From the NCBI GenBank assembly GCA_035380045.1, contig DAOSWM010000012.1, forward strand, positions 1-64,000: 64,000 bases of DNA, read 5' to 3'. Under the pieces are notes generated by a model. It made no database searches, had not been told where the DNA came from, and worked only from the letters and a program-made list of their open reading frames with translations. The DNA comes from DAOSWM01 sp035380045 (GTDB lineage: Bacteria; Bacteroidota; Bacteroidia; Bacteroidales; Tenuifilaceae). How positions within the stretch are numbered: the first letter of the stretch is position 1; every line of letters begins with the position of its first letter. This document shows, one piece after another, positions 9,381 through 18,545 of the stretch. The translations under genes were made by a program, and so were the position numbers.

Positions 9381-10046
9381 ACTACTACTTATTATTTTAC
9401 TGGGTTAATAATTATTTTTTAAGGTGTAAAAAAATGCGGATTTATGTTAAAGTTAAAATGTTGCCATTTTTTCATTTTTTTTAGATATTACTATACAAGT
9501 ATGCTCGGATTTCAACTGAAAAATTTGCATAAAAGGAGTAGAATACCTGTTATAAATCAAAAAGTTAGTAATTGCCATCTTTAAAAACGGTGTAAAAGTA
9601 TGAATAATAATTTTTATATATAAAACTGCATCGCAATTTTATCATCTTAATTTGATGAAAACATATTATGAAACTGTTTTAATTTTATTTTTAAATTTTA
9701 TCATGTAAAGCTGTATCAAAAAAATGATTTCTCAGTTCGATTGAAAAGACATTGTTTTTTCGAACCCCACAAAAATTTTTCTTTGTCATTTCGAACGAAG
9801 TGAGAAATCTAAAAAACCGAAAATTTAAACAGTTTCTAAATCTTGAAAAATTAATTTTTAAGTTGAATTAATAACACAAATTTTTATATAAAATTATCTA
9901 ACCATTAACTTTTTATGCATATGTATTAAAAATATAACAATTTTAGTTTCACCATCTGTAAGGTTAAGTAGATGACAGGCAGGGAGGTCGTTTATTGTAG
10001 TTGTGATTTCTTTTAGGAGTAGAAATCTCGCTTTATTAATCTAAAA
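9381..10046. other. Non-coding, repeat-bearing intergenic region
   Basis: No ORF of convincing length or codon structure. The stretch is very AT-rich. It holds a short dispersed-type motif at 9784-9810 and a small hairpin GATTTCT (10005-10011) / AGAAATC (10021-10027), and runs directly into a repeat of family B. The M16 gene must have its promoter at the left end, but no clear TAnnTTTG was found there on the minus strand. Confidence 0.6.
9784..9810. repeat. Short dispersed-type intergenic motif
   Basis: The segment around GTCATTTCGAACGAAGTGA has the form of a short interspersed motif that I recall from intergenic DNA of many Bacteroidota genomes. It is partly self-complementary around TTCGAA. 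A related fragment, AGAAATCTCGC, occurs near 10021. Only one full copy is in this window, so the assignment rests on prior knowledge. Confidence 0.4.
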
Positions 10047-10197
10047 AAAGAGGGTGTCTTATAAGCCATAAAGGATTAGGTTTACTCCTCTGTGGAACAC
10101 TGTAATACCATTGTGACACACTGTGGTATAATTCATTATAAATTTCACAGAGTCCTTTTATTAAGTCACAGAGTGAACTTTTGAGACACCCACTTTT
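10047..10197. repeat. MITE-like dispersed repeat, family B, copy 1
   Basis: An element of about 150 bp with inverted ends: AGAGGGTGTCTTATAAG on the left and CTTTTGAGACACCCACTTTT on the right. A related copy is at 45008-45156 with the same ends. Between them are several CTCTGTGG / CACAGAG blocks that are mutually complementary and shared by both copies. It lies just past the 3' end of nqrF, so it could also act as the operon's transcript end. Confidence 0.65.
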
Positions 10198-10220
10198 AAT
10201 GAAATAAGTTGTGAATTTTA

Positions 10221-11480
10221 CTATCCACCAAAATCATCGAAGGCTATCATTTCAGAGGGAACTCCTAAATCGTCGAGCATTTTGAAAACTGCATCGTTCA
10301 TCATTGGCGGGCCGCAAAGGTAGTACTCAATGTCCTCTGGAGCATCGTTTTTCGATAGGTAATTATCGAGGATTACCTGATGGATGAAGCCGGTGTAACC
10401 TGACCAGTTATCCTCTGGCTTTGGCTCTGAGAGAGCAATATGAAACGAAAAGTTAGGAAAGTTCTTTTCAATTGCACGGAAGTGCTCCTCGTAGAAAATT
10501 TCGCGGCGTGAGCGTGCTCCGTACCAGAAAGTGGCCTTGCGTCCAGTTTTCACAGTATTGAACATATGGAAAATATGTGAGCGCATAGGTGCCATTCCAG
10601 CTCCTCCGCCGATGAACATCATTTCGTTCTCGGTTTCCTTAATATGGAATTCACCGTAGGGGCCACTAATGAAAACCTTATCGCCGGGTTTGCGTGAGAA
10701 GATGTAGCTGGAGCAAACGCCAGGGTTAACGTTCATGAACCCATTCTTACTTCTATCCCAAGGTGGAGTTGCAATACGTACATTTAGCATGATAATTTCG
10801 TTCTCGGCAGGGTGGCTGGCCATGGAGTACGCCCTGAAGGTTTCCTCGGTATTCTTCATCTTCAAATCCCACATTTTGAATTTGTCCCACTCATCGCGAA
10901 ACTCCTCTTCCACATCAATGTCCTTGCTGAAGTCGACCTCAACCTTCGGAACATCAATTTGAATGTATCCGCCAGAACGGAAGTTAAGCTTTTCGCCTTC
11001 AGGCAACTTCACAACAAACTCCTTAATAAAGGTTGCAACGTTTCGGTTCGAAACAACCTCGCACTCCCACTTTTTAATTCCCAGCACCTCTTCAGGAACC
11101 TGAATTTTAATATCCTCACGAATCTTCACCTGGCATCCTAACCGCCAGTTGTCCATCTGTTGCCGGCGGGTAAAATAGCCAACTTCAGTTGGCAGTATAG
11201 TACCACCACCCTCTAAAACCTGACACTTGCACATTGCGCAGGTTCCTCCACCACCACAGGCTGATGGCAGGTAAATTCCGTTGTTACTTAACGTTGAAAG
11301 AACGGTTCCGCCTGGCTCCACCTTAATCTCTTTCTCATCGTTAATGGTGAGCGTTACCTCGCCCTGTGGCGTTAGTTTCTTTTTTGCGTAAAGCAAAACG
11401 GCAACCAAAAAACTGATTACCAAAAGGAAAACCACTATGGCCGAAAGGATGATGGCTACGTTTGTTGATAGAAGTATCAT
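10221..11480 (-). CDS. nqrF: Na+-translocating NADH:quinone reductase subunit F
   Basis: The electron-entry subunit of Na+-NQR, 419 residues. One N-terminal membrane helix (about 5-30) is followed by a 2Fe-2S ferredoxin domain with ligands Cys75, Cys81, Cys84 and Cys116. Next comes an FAD domain with RAYSMAS at 215-221, and an NADH-binding domain with GGGAGMAPM near 290. It takes hydride from NADH and passes electrons through FAD and 2Fe-2S to the rest of the complex. It is the last gene of the nqrABCDEF operon, 18 bases after nqrE. Length and motifs are normal. Confidence 0.97.
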   Translation of the reverse strand: MILLSTNVAIILSAIVVFLLVISFLVAVLLYAKKKLTPQGEVTLTINDEKEIKVEPGGTVLSTLSNNGIYLPSACGGGGTCAMCKCQVLEGGGTILPTEVGYFTRRQQMDNWRLGCQVKIREDIKIQVPEEVLGIKKWECEVVSNRNVATFIKEFVVKLPEGEKLNFRSGGYIQIDVPKVEVDFSKDIDVEEEFRDEWDKFKMWDLKMKNTEETFRAYSMASHPAENEIIMLNVRIATPPWDRSKNGFMNVNPGVCSSYIFSRKPGDKVFISGPYGEFHIKETENEMMFIGGGAGMAPMRSHIFHMFNTVKTGRKATFWYGARSRREIFYEEHFRAIEKNFPNFSFHIALSEPKPEDNWSGYTGFIHQVILDNYLSKNDAPEDIEYYLCGPPMMNDAVFKMLDDLGVPSEMIAFDDFGG

Positions 11481-11498
11481 GGCTTAGTTAGTTACGTA

Positions 11499-12116
11499 TT
11501 ACAGTTTAATCCCCATAAAAGTCATAAATGCTATCCCCATTAGTCCGGTGATAATGAAGGTTATTCCCAATCCACGCAGTGGCGCAGGCACATTCGAGTA
11601 CTTAAGCTTCTCGCGAATTGCAGCAATTCCTACAATGGCAAGGAACCAACCCACACCCGAACCCAAACCGAAAACGGTTGCTTCTCCGAGGCTGGCATAC
11701 TCACGTTCCTGCATAAACAGGGAACCTCCAAGTATGGCACAGTTCACTGCAATTAGCGGAAGAAAAATTCCTAAGGAATTGTAAAGGGTTGGCGAAAACT
11801 TTTCTACAATCATTTCAACCAGCTGAACCATTGAGGCAATTACAGCAATAAACATAATGAATGTAAGGAAACTCAAATCCATATCGGCTAGCTCGGGACT
11901 AAGCCAGCTGAGTGCACCTGGACCAAGCAAGAATTCATTAATAAGGTAGTTTACCGGAACGGTAATACCCAGCACAAAAATAACTGCTATACCAAGACCA
12001 GCAGATGTTTTAACGGTTTTCGAAACTGCCAGGTACGAACACATACCCAGAAAGTATGCGAAAATCATGTTGTCGACAAAAATCGACTTTACGAATATGC
12101 TAATTAAGTTTTCCAT
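11499..12116 (-). CDS. nqrE: Na+-NQR subunit E
   Basis: A 205-residue integral membrane subunit with six hydrophobic helices, homologous to NqrD and RnfA/E. In the known structure NqrD and NqrE form an inverted pair holding an Fe centre between conserved Cys residues. Here Cys26 in FLGMCSYLAVS near the N-terminus and Cys120 in VNCAILGGS fit those positions. It contributes to the electron path across the membrane. It is translated 8 bases after nqrD. Confidence 0.95.
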   Translation of the reverse strand: MENLISIFVKSIFVDNMIFAYFLGMCSYLAVSKTVKTSAGLGIAVIFVLGITVPVNYLINEFLLGPGALSWLSPELADMDLSFLTFIMFIAVIASMVQLVEMIVEKFSPTLYNSLGIFLPLIAVNCAILGGSLFMQEREYASLGEATVFGLGSGVGWFLAIVGIAAIREKLKYSNVPAPLRGLGITFIITGLMGIAFMTFMGIKL

Positions 12117-12124
12117 ATCGTGTA

Positions 12125-12787
12125 CTATTCATTTTCAATAAGTTCGCGGGTACGGCTTCGCTGAATCCAAATAATAATTCCCACAAGTATCAGGGCCATG
12201 GGAGGGAGAATGAACAGCCCGTTATTCTCGTAAAAACCTCCGTTTTTAATGTAGAATGATTCGGGGATTACCCTGAGATTCCAAAGGGTTCCTGAACCAA
12301 GCAGCTCCCTAAAGAAAGCAACTATCACCAGAATAATTCCGTAGCCAATTCCGTTTCCTAACCCATCGAGCGATGAGGCCCAGGGTTTATTCCCCAAAGC
12401 AAAAGCTTCCAGGCGGCCCATGATGATACAGTTGGTAATAATGAGCCCAACAAAAACCGAGAGCTGCTTACTTACATCGTAGGCAAAAGCCTTCAGCACT
12501 TCGTCAACCAGAATAACCAACGATGCAATAATAACCAGCTGAACAATAATTCGGATTCGGGCAGGTATTGTATTCCGAAGCAGCGAAGTAATAACATTTG
12601 CCAACACCAGAACAGCAATAACCGATATAGACATAACTACGGCAGGCTCAAGCTTTACCGTAACCGCCAACGCTGAACAAATACCCAGCACTAAAACGGT
12701 AATAGGGTTATTCTTGTTTATTGGGTCGGTTATCAGCTTAAGATTCTTTGCCGAGAACAAGGGTTCGCTTTCAATCTTCACGCTCAT
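12125..12787 (-). CDS. nqrD: Na+-NQR subunit D
   Basis: A 220-residue membrane subunit paralogous to NqrE, with about six helices. Cys residues in VLGICSALAVT (near residue 36) and TNCIIMGRLEA (near residue 120) match the Fe-binding positions of the D/E pair. A cytoplasmic N-terminal extension of about 25 residues precedes the first helix. It starts 3 bases after the nqrC stop, which suggests translational coupling. Confidence 0.95.
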   Translation of the reverse strand: MSVKIESEPLFSAKNLKLITDPINKNNPITVLVLGICSALAVTVKLEPAVVMSISVIAVLVLANVITSLLRNTIPARIRIIVQLVIIASLVILVDEVLKAFAYDVSKQLSVFVGLIITNCIIMGRLEAFALGNKPWASSLDGLGNGIGYGIILVIVAFFRELLGSGTLWNLRVIPESFYIKNGGFYENNGLFILPPMALILVGIIIWIQRSRTRELIENE

Positions 12788-12790
12788 AGC

Positions 12791-13513
12791 TTATTTTTTT
12801 GATTTTTTGAAAAACTCCTGGTAGCCTTCAAGGCCATCGCGCAACATATTTTCTAATCCCTGACTGGTAATGGTGCCACCCGAAACGGCATCAACCCCAT
12901 GAACATTCCCAGGTTGTGCACCTCCCTTTATAACTGAAACTGATACAAACTTTTCGTTTTCGAAAATCCTTTTACCTTGGAATTGCTTCTGAAAATCGGT
13001 GGTTGCAATTTCGGCACCCAGTCCTGGGGTTTCCGATTTGTGGGCAAAGGTTGCACCGAAAATGGTGTTAAAATCTTCGTTAAGTGATATGTAGCCCCAA
13101 ATTGGACCCCAAAGTCCACGCCCAAGCATTGGAACAATGTACTTCCGGGAGCCATCATCGAGCTGGGCAACAAAAACTGGCAGATTCTGCTCCTCGGTTG
13201 GTTTAGCATGCTCAACCTTAAGGTTTACCTTAAAAGGGTCAACTCCTTCAACTCTAACTCCCGAAACGTTTACAGCAAACTGCTCAACGATTACCTTGCT
13301 AAACTCATCCTCAATGTAGCTGTGCTTGTTGCTGGCGTGCTCAGCATCCTGGGCTCTTCCAACCGACTTGAGAATGTCGAGACGTTTTTCGGTTTCAATA
13401 TTCTTCTGCTGGAAGGGCTTGAGAGCAGTGGAGGCAATGGCAAGCAGGGCCGCTACAATAATTACCATTACCGACGAGTAAACAAAAATGTATAGGTTGC
13501 TCTGTTTATTCAT
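12791..13513 (-). CDS. nqrC: Na+-NQR subunit C (covalent FMN)
   Basis: A 240-residue subunit with one N-terminal membrane helix (about 8-30) and a periplasmic FMN-binding domain. The flavin attachment motif is VDAVSGGTITS at 208-217, with Thr214 as the expected phosphoester-linked residue. The Vibrio motif is SGAT; Gly in place of Ala is a mild variant. FMN attachment needs an ApbE flavin transferase, which is not encoded in this window. It carries electrons between NqrD/E and NqrB. Confidence 0.95.
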   Translation of the reverse strand: MNKQSNLYIFVYSSVMVIIVAALLAIASTALKPFQQKNIETEKRLDILKSVGRAQDAEHASNKHSYIEDEFSKVIVEQFAVNVSGVRVEGVDPFKVNLKVEHAKPTEEQNLPVFVAQLDDGSRKYIVPMLGRGLWGPIWGYISLNEDFNTIFGATFAHKSETPGLGAEIATTDFQKQFQGKRIFENEKFVSVSVIKGGAQPGNVHGVDAVSGGTITSQGLENMLRDGLEGYQEFFKKSKK

Positions 13514-13524
13514 GGTTTTACTTT

Positions 13525-14694
13525 TTAGCTGATTTTTGCAGCTTTGGCTGCACGTTTTTTACGTTTGCTAATGTTTGCCTCAATAATGTAGTGGTCAATT
13601 AGCGGAGCAAAAGCGTTCATTAGCAAAATTGAAAGCATCATTCCTTCGGGATACGCAGGGTTGAATACCCTCACCAGAACGGCAAACACTCCAATAAGGA
13701 AACCGTAAATCCACTTCCCCTTTTCAGTTTGCGATGCGGTTACCGGATCAGTAGCCATGAAAACTGCACCAAATGCAAACCCGCCCATTATGAGGTGATG
13801 CCAGGCCGGAATTTCCATGAAAGGATTCACTGCAAATGCATTGAAAATTAGCCCCATACTTAGGCCGCCAATTACTGTTGAAAGAATTATTTTCCAGCTG
13901 CCAATGCCAGTAAAGATAAGTATAAAGGCACCTAAAAGGATTGCTAACGTAGAGGTTTCTCCAACTGAACCAGGAATGGTTCCAATAAACATTTCGAGGG
14001 CAGTTGGGATTTTATCTATTTGGTATGCCGCAGCATTTGCAAGCGGGGTTGCTCCTGAGAATCCATCGACAATTCCCTCACCCTTCGATAAACCAGCAAC
14101 CCAAACGTAGTCGCCGCTCATGTGCGAAGGGTAGGCAAAAAACAGAAACGCACGAGCAATAAGTGCCGGGTTGAAAATATTCATTCCAGTTCCACCAAAT
14201 ACCTCCTTGCCAATTATTACGGTGAAGGCAACGGCAAGCGCAACCATCCAAAGCGGGATGTCAACGGGTACGATCAGCGGAATGAGCATTCCGGTAACCA
14301 GGTAGCCTTCGTTTACCTCGTGCTTGCGCACCTGCGCAAAGGCGAATTCAATTCCCAAACCCACAACGTAGGAAACCACAATGATGGGAAAAACCTTGAG
14401 GAATCCGAAGAAGAATAAACTCCAGAACTCGGTATCGGCTCCGGTTGACAGCGCATTCTGGTAACCCACATTCCACATTCCAAAAAGCAGGGCAGGAACC
14501 AGCGCCATGACAACAATAATCATCGTGCGCTTCATGTCCATCGCATCGCGAATGTGGCTTCCTTTATCGGTTACCTTGTTTGGAACAAACAGGAAGGTTT
14601 CGAAAGCCTCGAAGGTGGAATGGAACATGGCGAGTTTACCGCCCTCCTCGAAGTTTGGTTTTATCTTGTCGACAAAGTTTCTTAACGCTTTCAT
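13525..14694 (-). CDS. nqrB: Na+-NQR subunit B (membrane, covalent FMN)
   Basis: A 389-residue polytopic subunit, with about ten helices, that forms the Na+ path. The covalent FMN site is GFSGATPLA, with Thr216 in SGAT at 213-216. The conserved KEVFGGTGMNIFNPAL block is at 163-178. Riboflavin and quinone also bind to this subunit in the characterised enzyme. The first 50 residues are cytoplasmic, as in the family. It lies 45 bases after nqrA, the widest gap in the operon. Confidence 0.95.
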   Translation of the reverse strand: MKALRNFVDKIKPNFEEGGKLAMFHSTFEAFETFLFVPNKVTDKGSHIRDAMDMKRTMIIVVMALVPALLFGMWNVGYQNALSTGADTEFWSLFFFGFLKVFPIIVVSYVVGLGIEFAFAQVRKHEVNEGYLVTGMLIPLIVPVDIPLWMVALAVAFTVIIGKEVFGGTGMNIFNPALIARAFLFFAYPSHMSGDYVWVAGLSKGEGIVDGFSGATPLANAAAYQIDKIPTALEMFIGTIPGSVGETSTLAILLGAFILIFTGIGSWKIILSTVIGGLSMGLIFNAFAVNPFMEIPAWHHLIMGGFAFGAVFMATDPVTASQTEKGKWIYGFLIGVFAVLVRVFNPAYPEGMMLSILLMNAFAPLIDHYIIEANISKRKKRAAKAAKIS

Positions 14695-14739
14695 TATGTA
14701 TCGGTTATTTTTTTATCATTCAAACTGTGAGGCCGATTT

Positions 14740-16098
14740 TTACCCCAACTCCTTAACCATTAATTCAATGCCTTCTCGCACAATAGCCTGAACTTCGGTT
14801 TTCGATGTACAAACGTACTCGCAAAGAGCCATATCCTCCTCGGCAATCTCGTATATTCCAAGGTTCTCCATTTTATCGATATCCTTGGCAAGAATCGCCT
14901 TAATAAGATGAACCGGGTAAATATTCATTGGAAGAACCTTCTCGTACTGTCCGGTAACAACGTACGCACGTTCGCCACCGTTGTAGTTGGTGTGCAGCTT
15001 AAATTTCCGGCCCGGCATTAACCAGGAGAAGAAGCTGCGGGACACGCTAAACTTTCCGAATCCGGGCAGCGCCCAACCGAACATTTCGTAGTGGTTGCCT
15101 TCGGGGATAACGGTTACCATATTGTCGTAGTAGCCCAGAAATCCATTGGCAGCAATTCTGGTTCCAGTTAGCACATTCCCACTTATAAAACGCAAATTTT
15201 CGGCGGGTTGGGTAAGGTTCTCACTAACAATATTTGCTATTGATGCACCACTCTTCAGGATGAAGTAACGAGGTTTCTGAACCTCGGAACCAGCCAGCGC
15301 AATAACCTTGGTTGCATCGTATACACCCTTCAGGAAAAGCCTGCCCATGATAATTACTTCCAGCGGGTTGATGGTCCAAACAATGTCGCCCTTATTAATT
15401 GGGTCGATATGGTGAATTTGTATTCCAACATTCCCGGCAGGGTGTAGACCCGAAAAGTAGTTATACTGAACCCCTTTCGCTTTGCTAAAAACGCTGCTTG
15501 AGGGGAAATCGGGGTTTAGGTTTAGGTGTATTTTCCCGCTGGTTAGCTTCGAAAGGGCATCAATACCCGCCTGAAAGGCTTCGGCTTCCTCCTTCACGGC
15601 AAAGTCGATATCGGGCGAAAGCGGTGCGGTATCGAACCCAGAAATAAAAATGGCTTTGGGGGTATGCTCGGGGTTTGCAACAATTGCGTATGGGCGCTGT
15701 TTAATTGCGGGCCATACGCCGCTTTGGGTTAACTTTTCAACAACCTGTTCCCGACTTAACTCCTTCGGATTGGCTTTCCCAAATTCCACATACTCCTGAT
15801 TTGCATCAGGCTTAACCACGACCTCGAGGAGCTTTCGCTTTTCGCCCCTAACTACGCTAACCACTTCGCCGCTAACCGGCGAGGTGAAGTGAATGTGAGG
15901 CCGATACTTATCGAAAAATAACGATTCACCAGCTTTCACCTTATCGCCCTCCTTCACGCTCAGCTTCGGAGTAAGCCCGGCAAAGTCGATGGGCTTAACT
16001 GCATAGGCCTCGGCTTGATCGGCTCGGGTAAAAACCTTCTCGGCTTCACCCTTCATTGGTATGTTTAAGCCTTTCCGTATCCTGTATGTTTTTTGCAT
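14740..16098 (-). CDS. nqrA: Na+-NQR subunit A
   Basis: A 452-residue soluble cytoplasmic subunit and the first gene of the operon. The N-terminal IRKGLNIPMKGEAE and the following PIDFAGLTPKLSVKEGDKV block are typical of NqrA. No cofactor motif is expected. It is needed for the quinone-linked function of the complex and resembles RnfC. The ATG at 16096-16098 lies about 30 bases downstream of a well-formed promoter. Confidence 0.95.
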   Translation of the reverse strand: MQKTYRIRKGLNIPMKGEAEKVFTRADQAEAYAVKPIDFAGLTPKLSVKEGDKVKAGESLFFDKYRPHIHFTSPVSGEVVSVVRGEKRKLLEVVVKPDANQEYVEFGKANPKELSREQVVEKLTQSGVWPAIKQRPYAIVANPEHTPKAIFISGFDTAPLSPDIDFAVKEEAEAFQAGIDALSKLTSGKIHLNLNPDFPSSSVFSKAKGVQYNYFSGLHPAGNVGIQIHHIDPINKGDIVWTINPLEVIIMGRLFLKGVYDATKVIALAGSEVQKPRYFILKSGASIANIVSENLTQPAENLRFISGNVLTGTRIAANGFLGYYDNMVTVIPEGNHYEMFGWALPGFGKFSVSRSFFSWLMPGRKFKLHTNYNGGERAYVVTGQYEKVLPMNIYPVHLIKAILAKDIDKMENLGIYEIAEEDMALCEYVCTSKTEVQAIVREGIELMVKELG

Positions 16099-16127
16099 AC
16101 TAGCTTATAGTTATTGATTCAAGTAAA

Positions 16128-16157
16128 CAAAGTTAAAAAATATACAAATAAAAGCAA
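16128..16157 (-). promoter_or_regulatory. Promoter of the nqr operon
   Basis: On the minus strand, TTG (bases 16157-16155), a 19-base spacer and TAACTTTG (bases 16135-16128) match the TTG-N19-TAnnTTTG consensus. The predicted start of transcription lies about 20 bases before the nqrA ATG. A second -7-like TATATTTG at 16182-16175 has no matching upstream element. Confidence 0.6.
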
Positions 16158-16343
16158 CCCTCAAATAAAAGCAACAAATATAGTAATCTACATGTATACA
16201 TATTTACATATAAAAAAATGAATCAGCATTTTTTTACAACAAAATAACAATGTGTCATACTATCAAATTATTACAATTACAAATATTGGAATGTTATTTG
16301 TAATTTTGCTTCTTAACATTACGTTAATTTACAAATATTGATT

Positions 16344-17821
16344 ATGAATCCTTTCTTTCGAAAAATAGCTACTGTTCAATCCGTTTACCTGCTGATTGCC
16401 TTTCTTTACTGTTATTCTACTAACAACAGTTTGTATGCCCAAAATGTTCAAGGTAACGAGGAAAAAACTTTTGAATTTGTAAGTTCACCCGATATAAAAT
16501 CANNNNNNNNNNNNNNNNNNNNNNNNNNNNNNNNNNNNNNNNNNNNNNNNNNNNNNNNNNNNNNNNNNNNNNNNNNNNNNNNNNNNNNNNNNNNNNNNNN
16601 NNTCAAGGTAACGAGGAAAAAACTTTTGAATTTGTAAGTTCACCCGATATAAAATCAACAAAAATTGGACGGCTTGGGGTTAACCTTTCCGAGCCAGCTA
16701 TTGAACTGGGTGGGATGGAAAAGATAGCATTCTCCTTCGATGACCTTTCGGAGAATGCGAACAACTACTCCTACACCATTACCCACTGCAGCTCCAGCTG
16801 GGAACTCTCAGACCTGTTTCTGGTTGACTACCTAGATGGCTTCGAAGTGAACGAGATAAAGGAGATGCAGTATTCAACCGGAACGGTTGTTCCGTACGTT
16901 CATTATAGGCTTGAAATTCCGAACAACGATGTGAGGCTTAAGCTATCGGGAAACTACCTACTGAGGGTATTCAGCACCTACGAACCCGAAAAGGTGCTAA
17001 TCCAGAAACGATTCGTTATTTATGAGTCGCTCGTGGCGATTAAAGCCAGCGTACATCAACCATTTGCTGGTGAGGAAAGATATAGTAGCCAGCAAGTTGA
17101 CCTGCGTATTAACACGCAAACTTTGCGGATTTCGAACCACAACACCGAGGTAAAAACGGTTATTTGCCAAAATTACCCTTTTCAGGGGTGCCTGCATAAT
17201 ATTACGCCAACCCATTTTCACGACAATGAGATTGAATACACGCATCCTGATGCATTAATTTTTGAAGGAGGGAATGAGTTCCGCATGTTTGACGCCAAGA
17301 ACATTCGGTACCTATCGCAGGGGCTACAATCCATCGATTACAGTGGTGGGGAGTTTCACGTTCAGCTTAAACCCGACCAGGTTAGGCGACAGGAAAAGTA
17401 TTCGCGCTACTACGATTTTAACGGAGGATACTCCATAAATGTTGAGAATGTTCAGGAGCCTGAAATTGAGGCCGATTACGTTTGGGTTTACTTCACGCTA
17501 AACGTTCCCAGAGAGATGGATGAAGGCAAAAGCGTATATCTGTTCGGAGAACTCACCGGCTGGCAGCTAAGTCCAAACAACAAGCTAACATACAGTTACG
17601 AACGTAACGCCTACGAAATTCGCCTTCGGCTAAAGCAGGGTGCATACAGCTACCGCTACCTGCTAGCCGATGATAAAACTGGCCAGGTTGATACTGAGTA
17701 CTTTGAAGGCAACCATTTCGATACCGAAAACCAGTACTACATACTCACCTACTACCAGCCTATGGGAGCGCGTTTTGAACGATGCGTTGGCTTTCAGGTT
17801 ATTAGTTCAGAAGAAAGGTAG
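16344..17821 (+). CDS. Type IX secretion system plug protein (DUF5103), broken by a spurious gap
   Basis: An exported protein with an N-terminal signal segment followed by the DUF5103 fold. Its C-terminal part carries LFGELTGWQLSPNN and FEGNHFDTENQYYILTYYQP, typical of the protein that plugs the periplasmic side of the SprA translocon. The coding sequence is interrupted by 100 N at 16503-16602. The 55 bases on either side (16448-16502 and 16603-16657) are identical. Joining them once gives one continuous frame of about 440 residues from ATG 16344 to 17821, so the gene is probably intact. A -7-like TAATTTTG is at 16301-16308, without a clear -33. It converges on the LytTR regulator 7 bases away. 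Confidence 0.85.
16503..16602. other. Assembly gap (100 N) with duplicated flanks
   Basis: Exactly 100 N. The last 55 bases before the gap equal the first 55 after it, so the two contigs overlap and the gap is an artefact of scaffolding. Confidence 0.95.
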
Positions 17822-17828
17822 GTGTGAG

Positions 17829-18545
17829 CTAGAGTTTCCCCTCAAGTTTTTCTATAACCTTTTCGCGGTATGTTCGCCCAACGGGTATTTCCTTATTACC
17901 TATGGTTACAGAATGGTGAGTAAAAACAGCAATTTGCTGCATGTTAATAATGAACGAACGGTGAACCCGCATCATAAAATCGAAGGGCAGCAGCTGCTCC
18001 TCCATGGCCGATAAACGGGAGTAGCACACCAGCGATTTCTCCTTTGTATGAATCCTGATGTAATCGTCGAGGCTTTCGATGTAAAGGATTTCCTCAACTC
18101 TAACCTTGTGGCTTTGTTTGTTCGATTTAATAACAATCGTTTCATCGCCATTTTTGGAACCCTGTTCGCTGTTCGACTTTGATTTGTATTCTAAAAACTT
18201 ATTAATGGATTTCAGGAAGCGGTCAAAGGAGATGGGTTTTAGCAGGTAGTCAATTGCATCAACATCGAAAGCATCAGCGGCATAGTTTCGGTACGCCGTA
18301 GTGAATATTACCTTTGGCGGATTCGGGATGCTGCGAATAAATTCAAGCCCGGTTATTCCGGGCATTTCAATATCGAGAAATATCAGGTCAATTTTTTGGC
18401 TGTGAATAGTTTTTATAGCATCAATAGCATTTGTATACTCGCCAAATACTGAAAACCCGCCCACTTTTTCAAGGTGACTCTTTATGATTCTTATGGCGAT
18501 GGGCTCATCGTCAATTACAAGGCAACTGTAGTTCTGTTTCGCCAT
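17829..18545 (-). CDS. LytTR-family response regulator
   Basis: A 238-residue regulator: receiver domain (about 6-120) with acidic pocket Asp12/Asp13, phosphoacceptor Asp58 in IFLDIEMPG and Lys103 in YLLKPI, then a LytTR DNA-binding domain (about 137-236). It should be phosphorylated by the kinase encoded immediately upstream; the stop of that gene and this ATG abut with no spacing. LytTR regulators bind paired direct repeats at target promoters. No target can be named here, although the divergently placed ExbB-like gene or the convergent plug gene could be local ones. Confidence 0.92.
   Translation of the reverse strand: MAKQNYSCLVIDDEPIAIRIIKSHLEKVGGFSVFGEYTNAIDAIKTIHSQKIDLIFLDIEMPGITGLEFIRSIPNPPKVIFTTAYRNYAADAFDVDAIDYLLKPISFDRFLKSINKFLEYKSKSNSEQGSKNGDETIVIKSNKQSHKVRVEEILYIESLDDYIRIHTKEKSLVCYSRLSAMEEQLLPFDFMMRVHRSFIINMQQIAVFTHHSVTIGNKEIPVGRTYREKVIEKLEGKL

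Noticed and set aside
16715..17821. Separate gene starting at an internal Met after the N gap
   Set aside because: The flanks of the gap are identical over 55 bases; merging them makes this the second part of one gene that starts at 16344.
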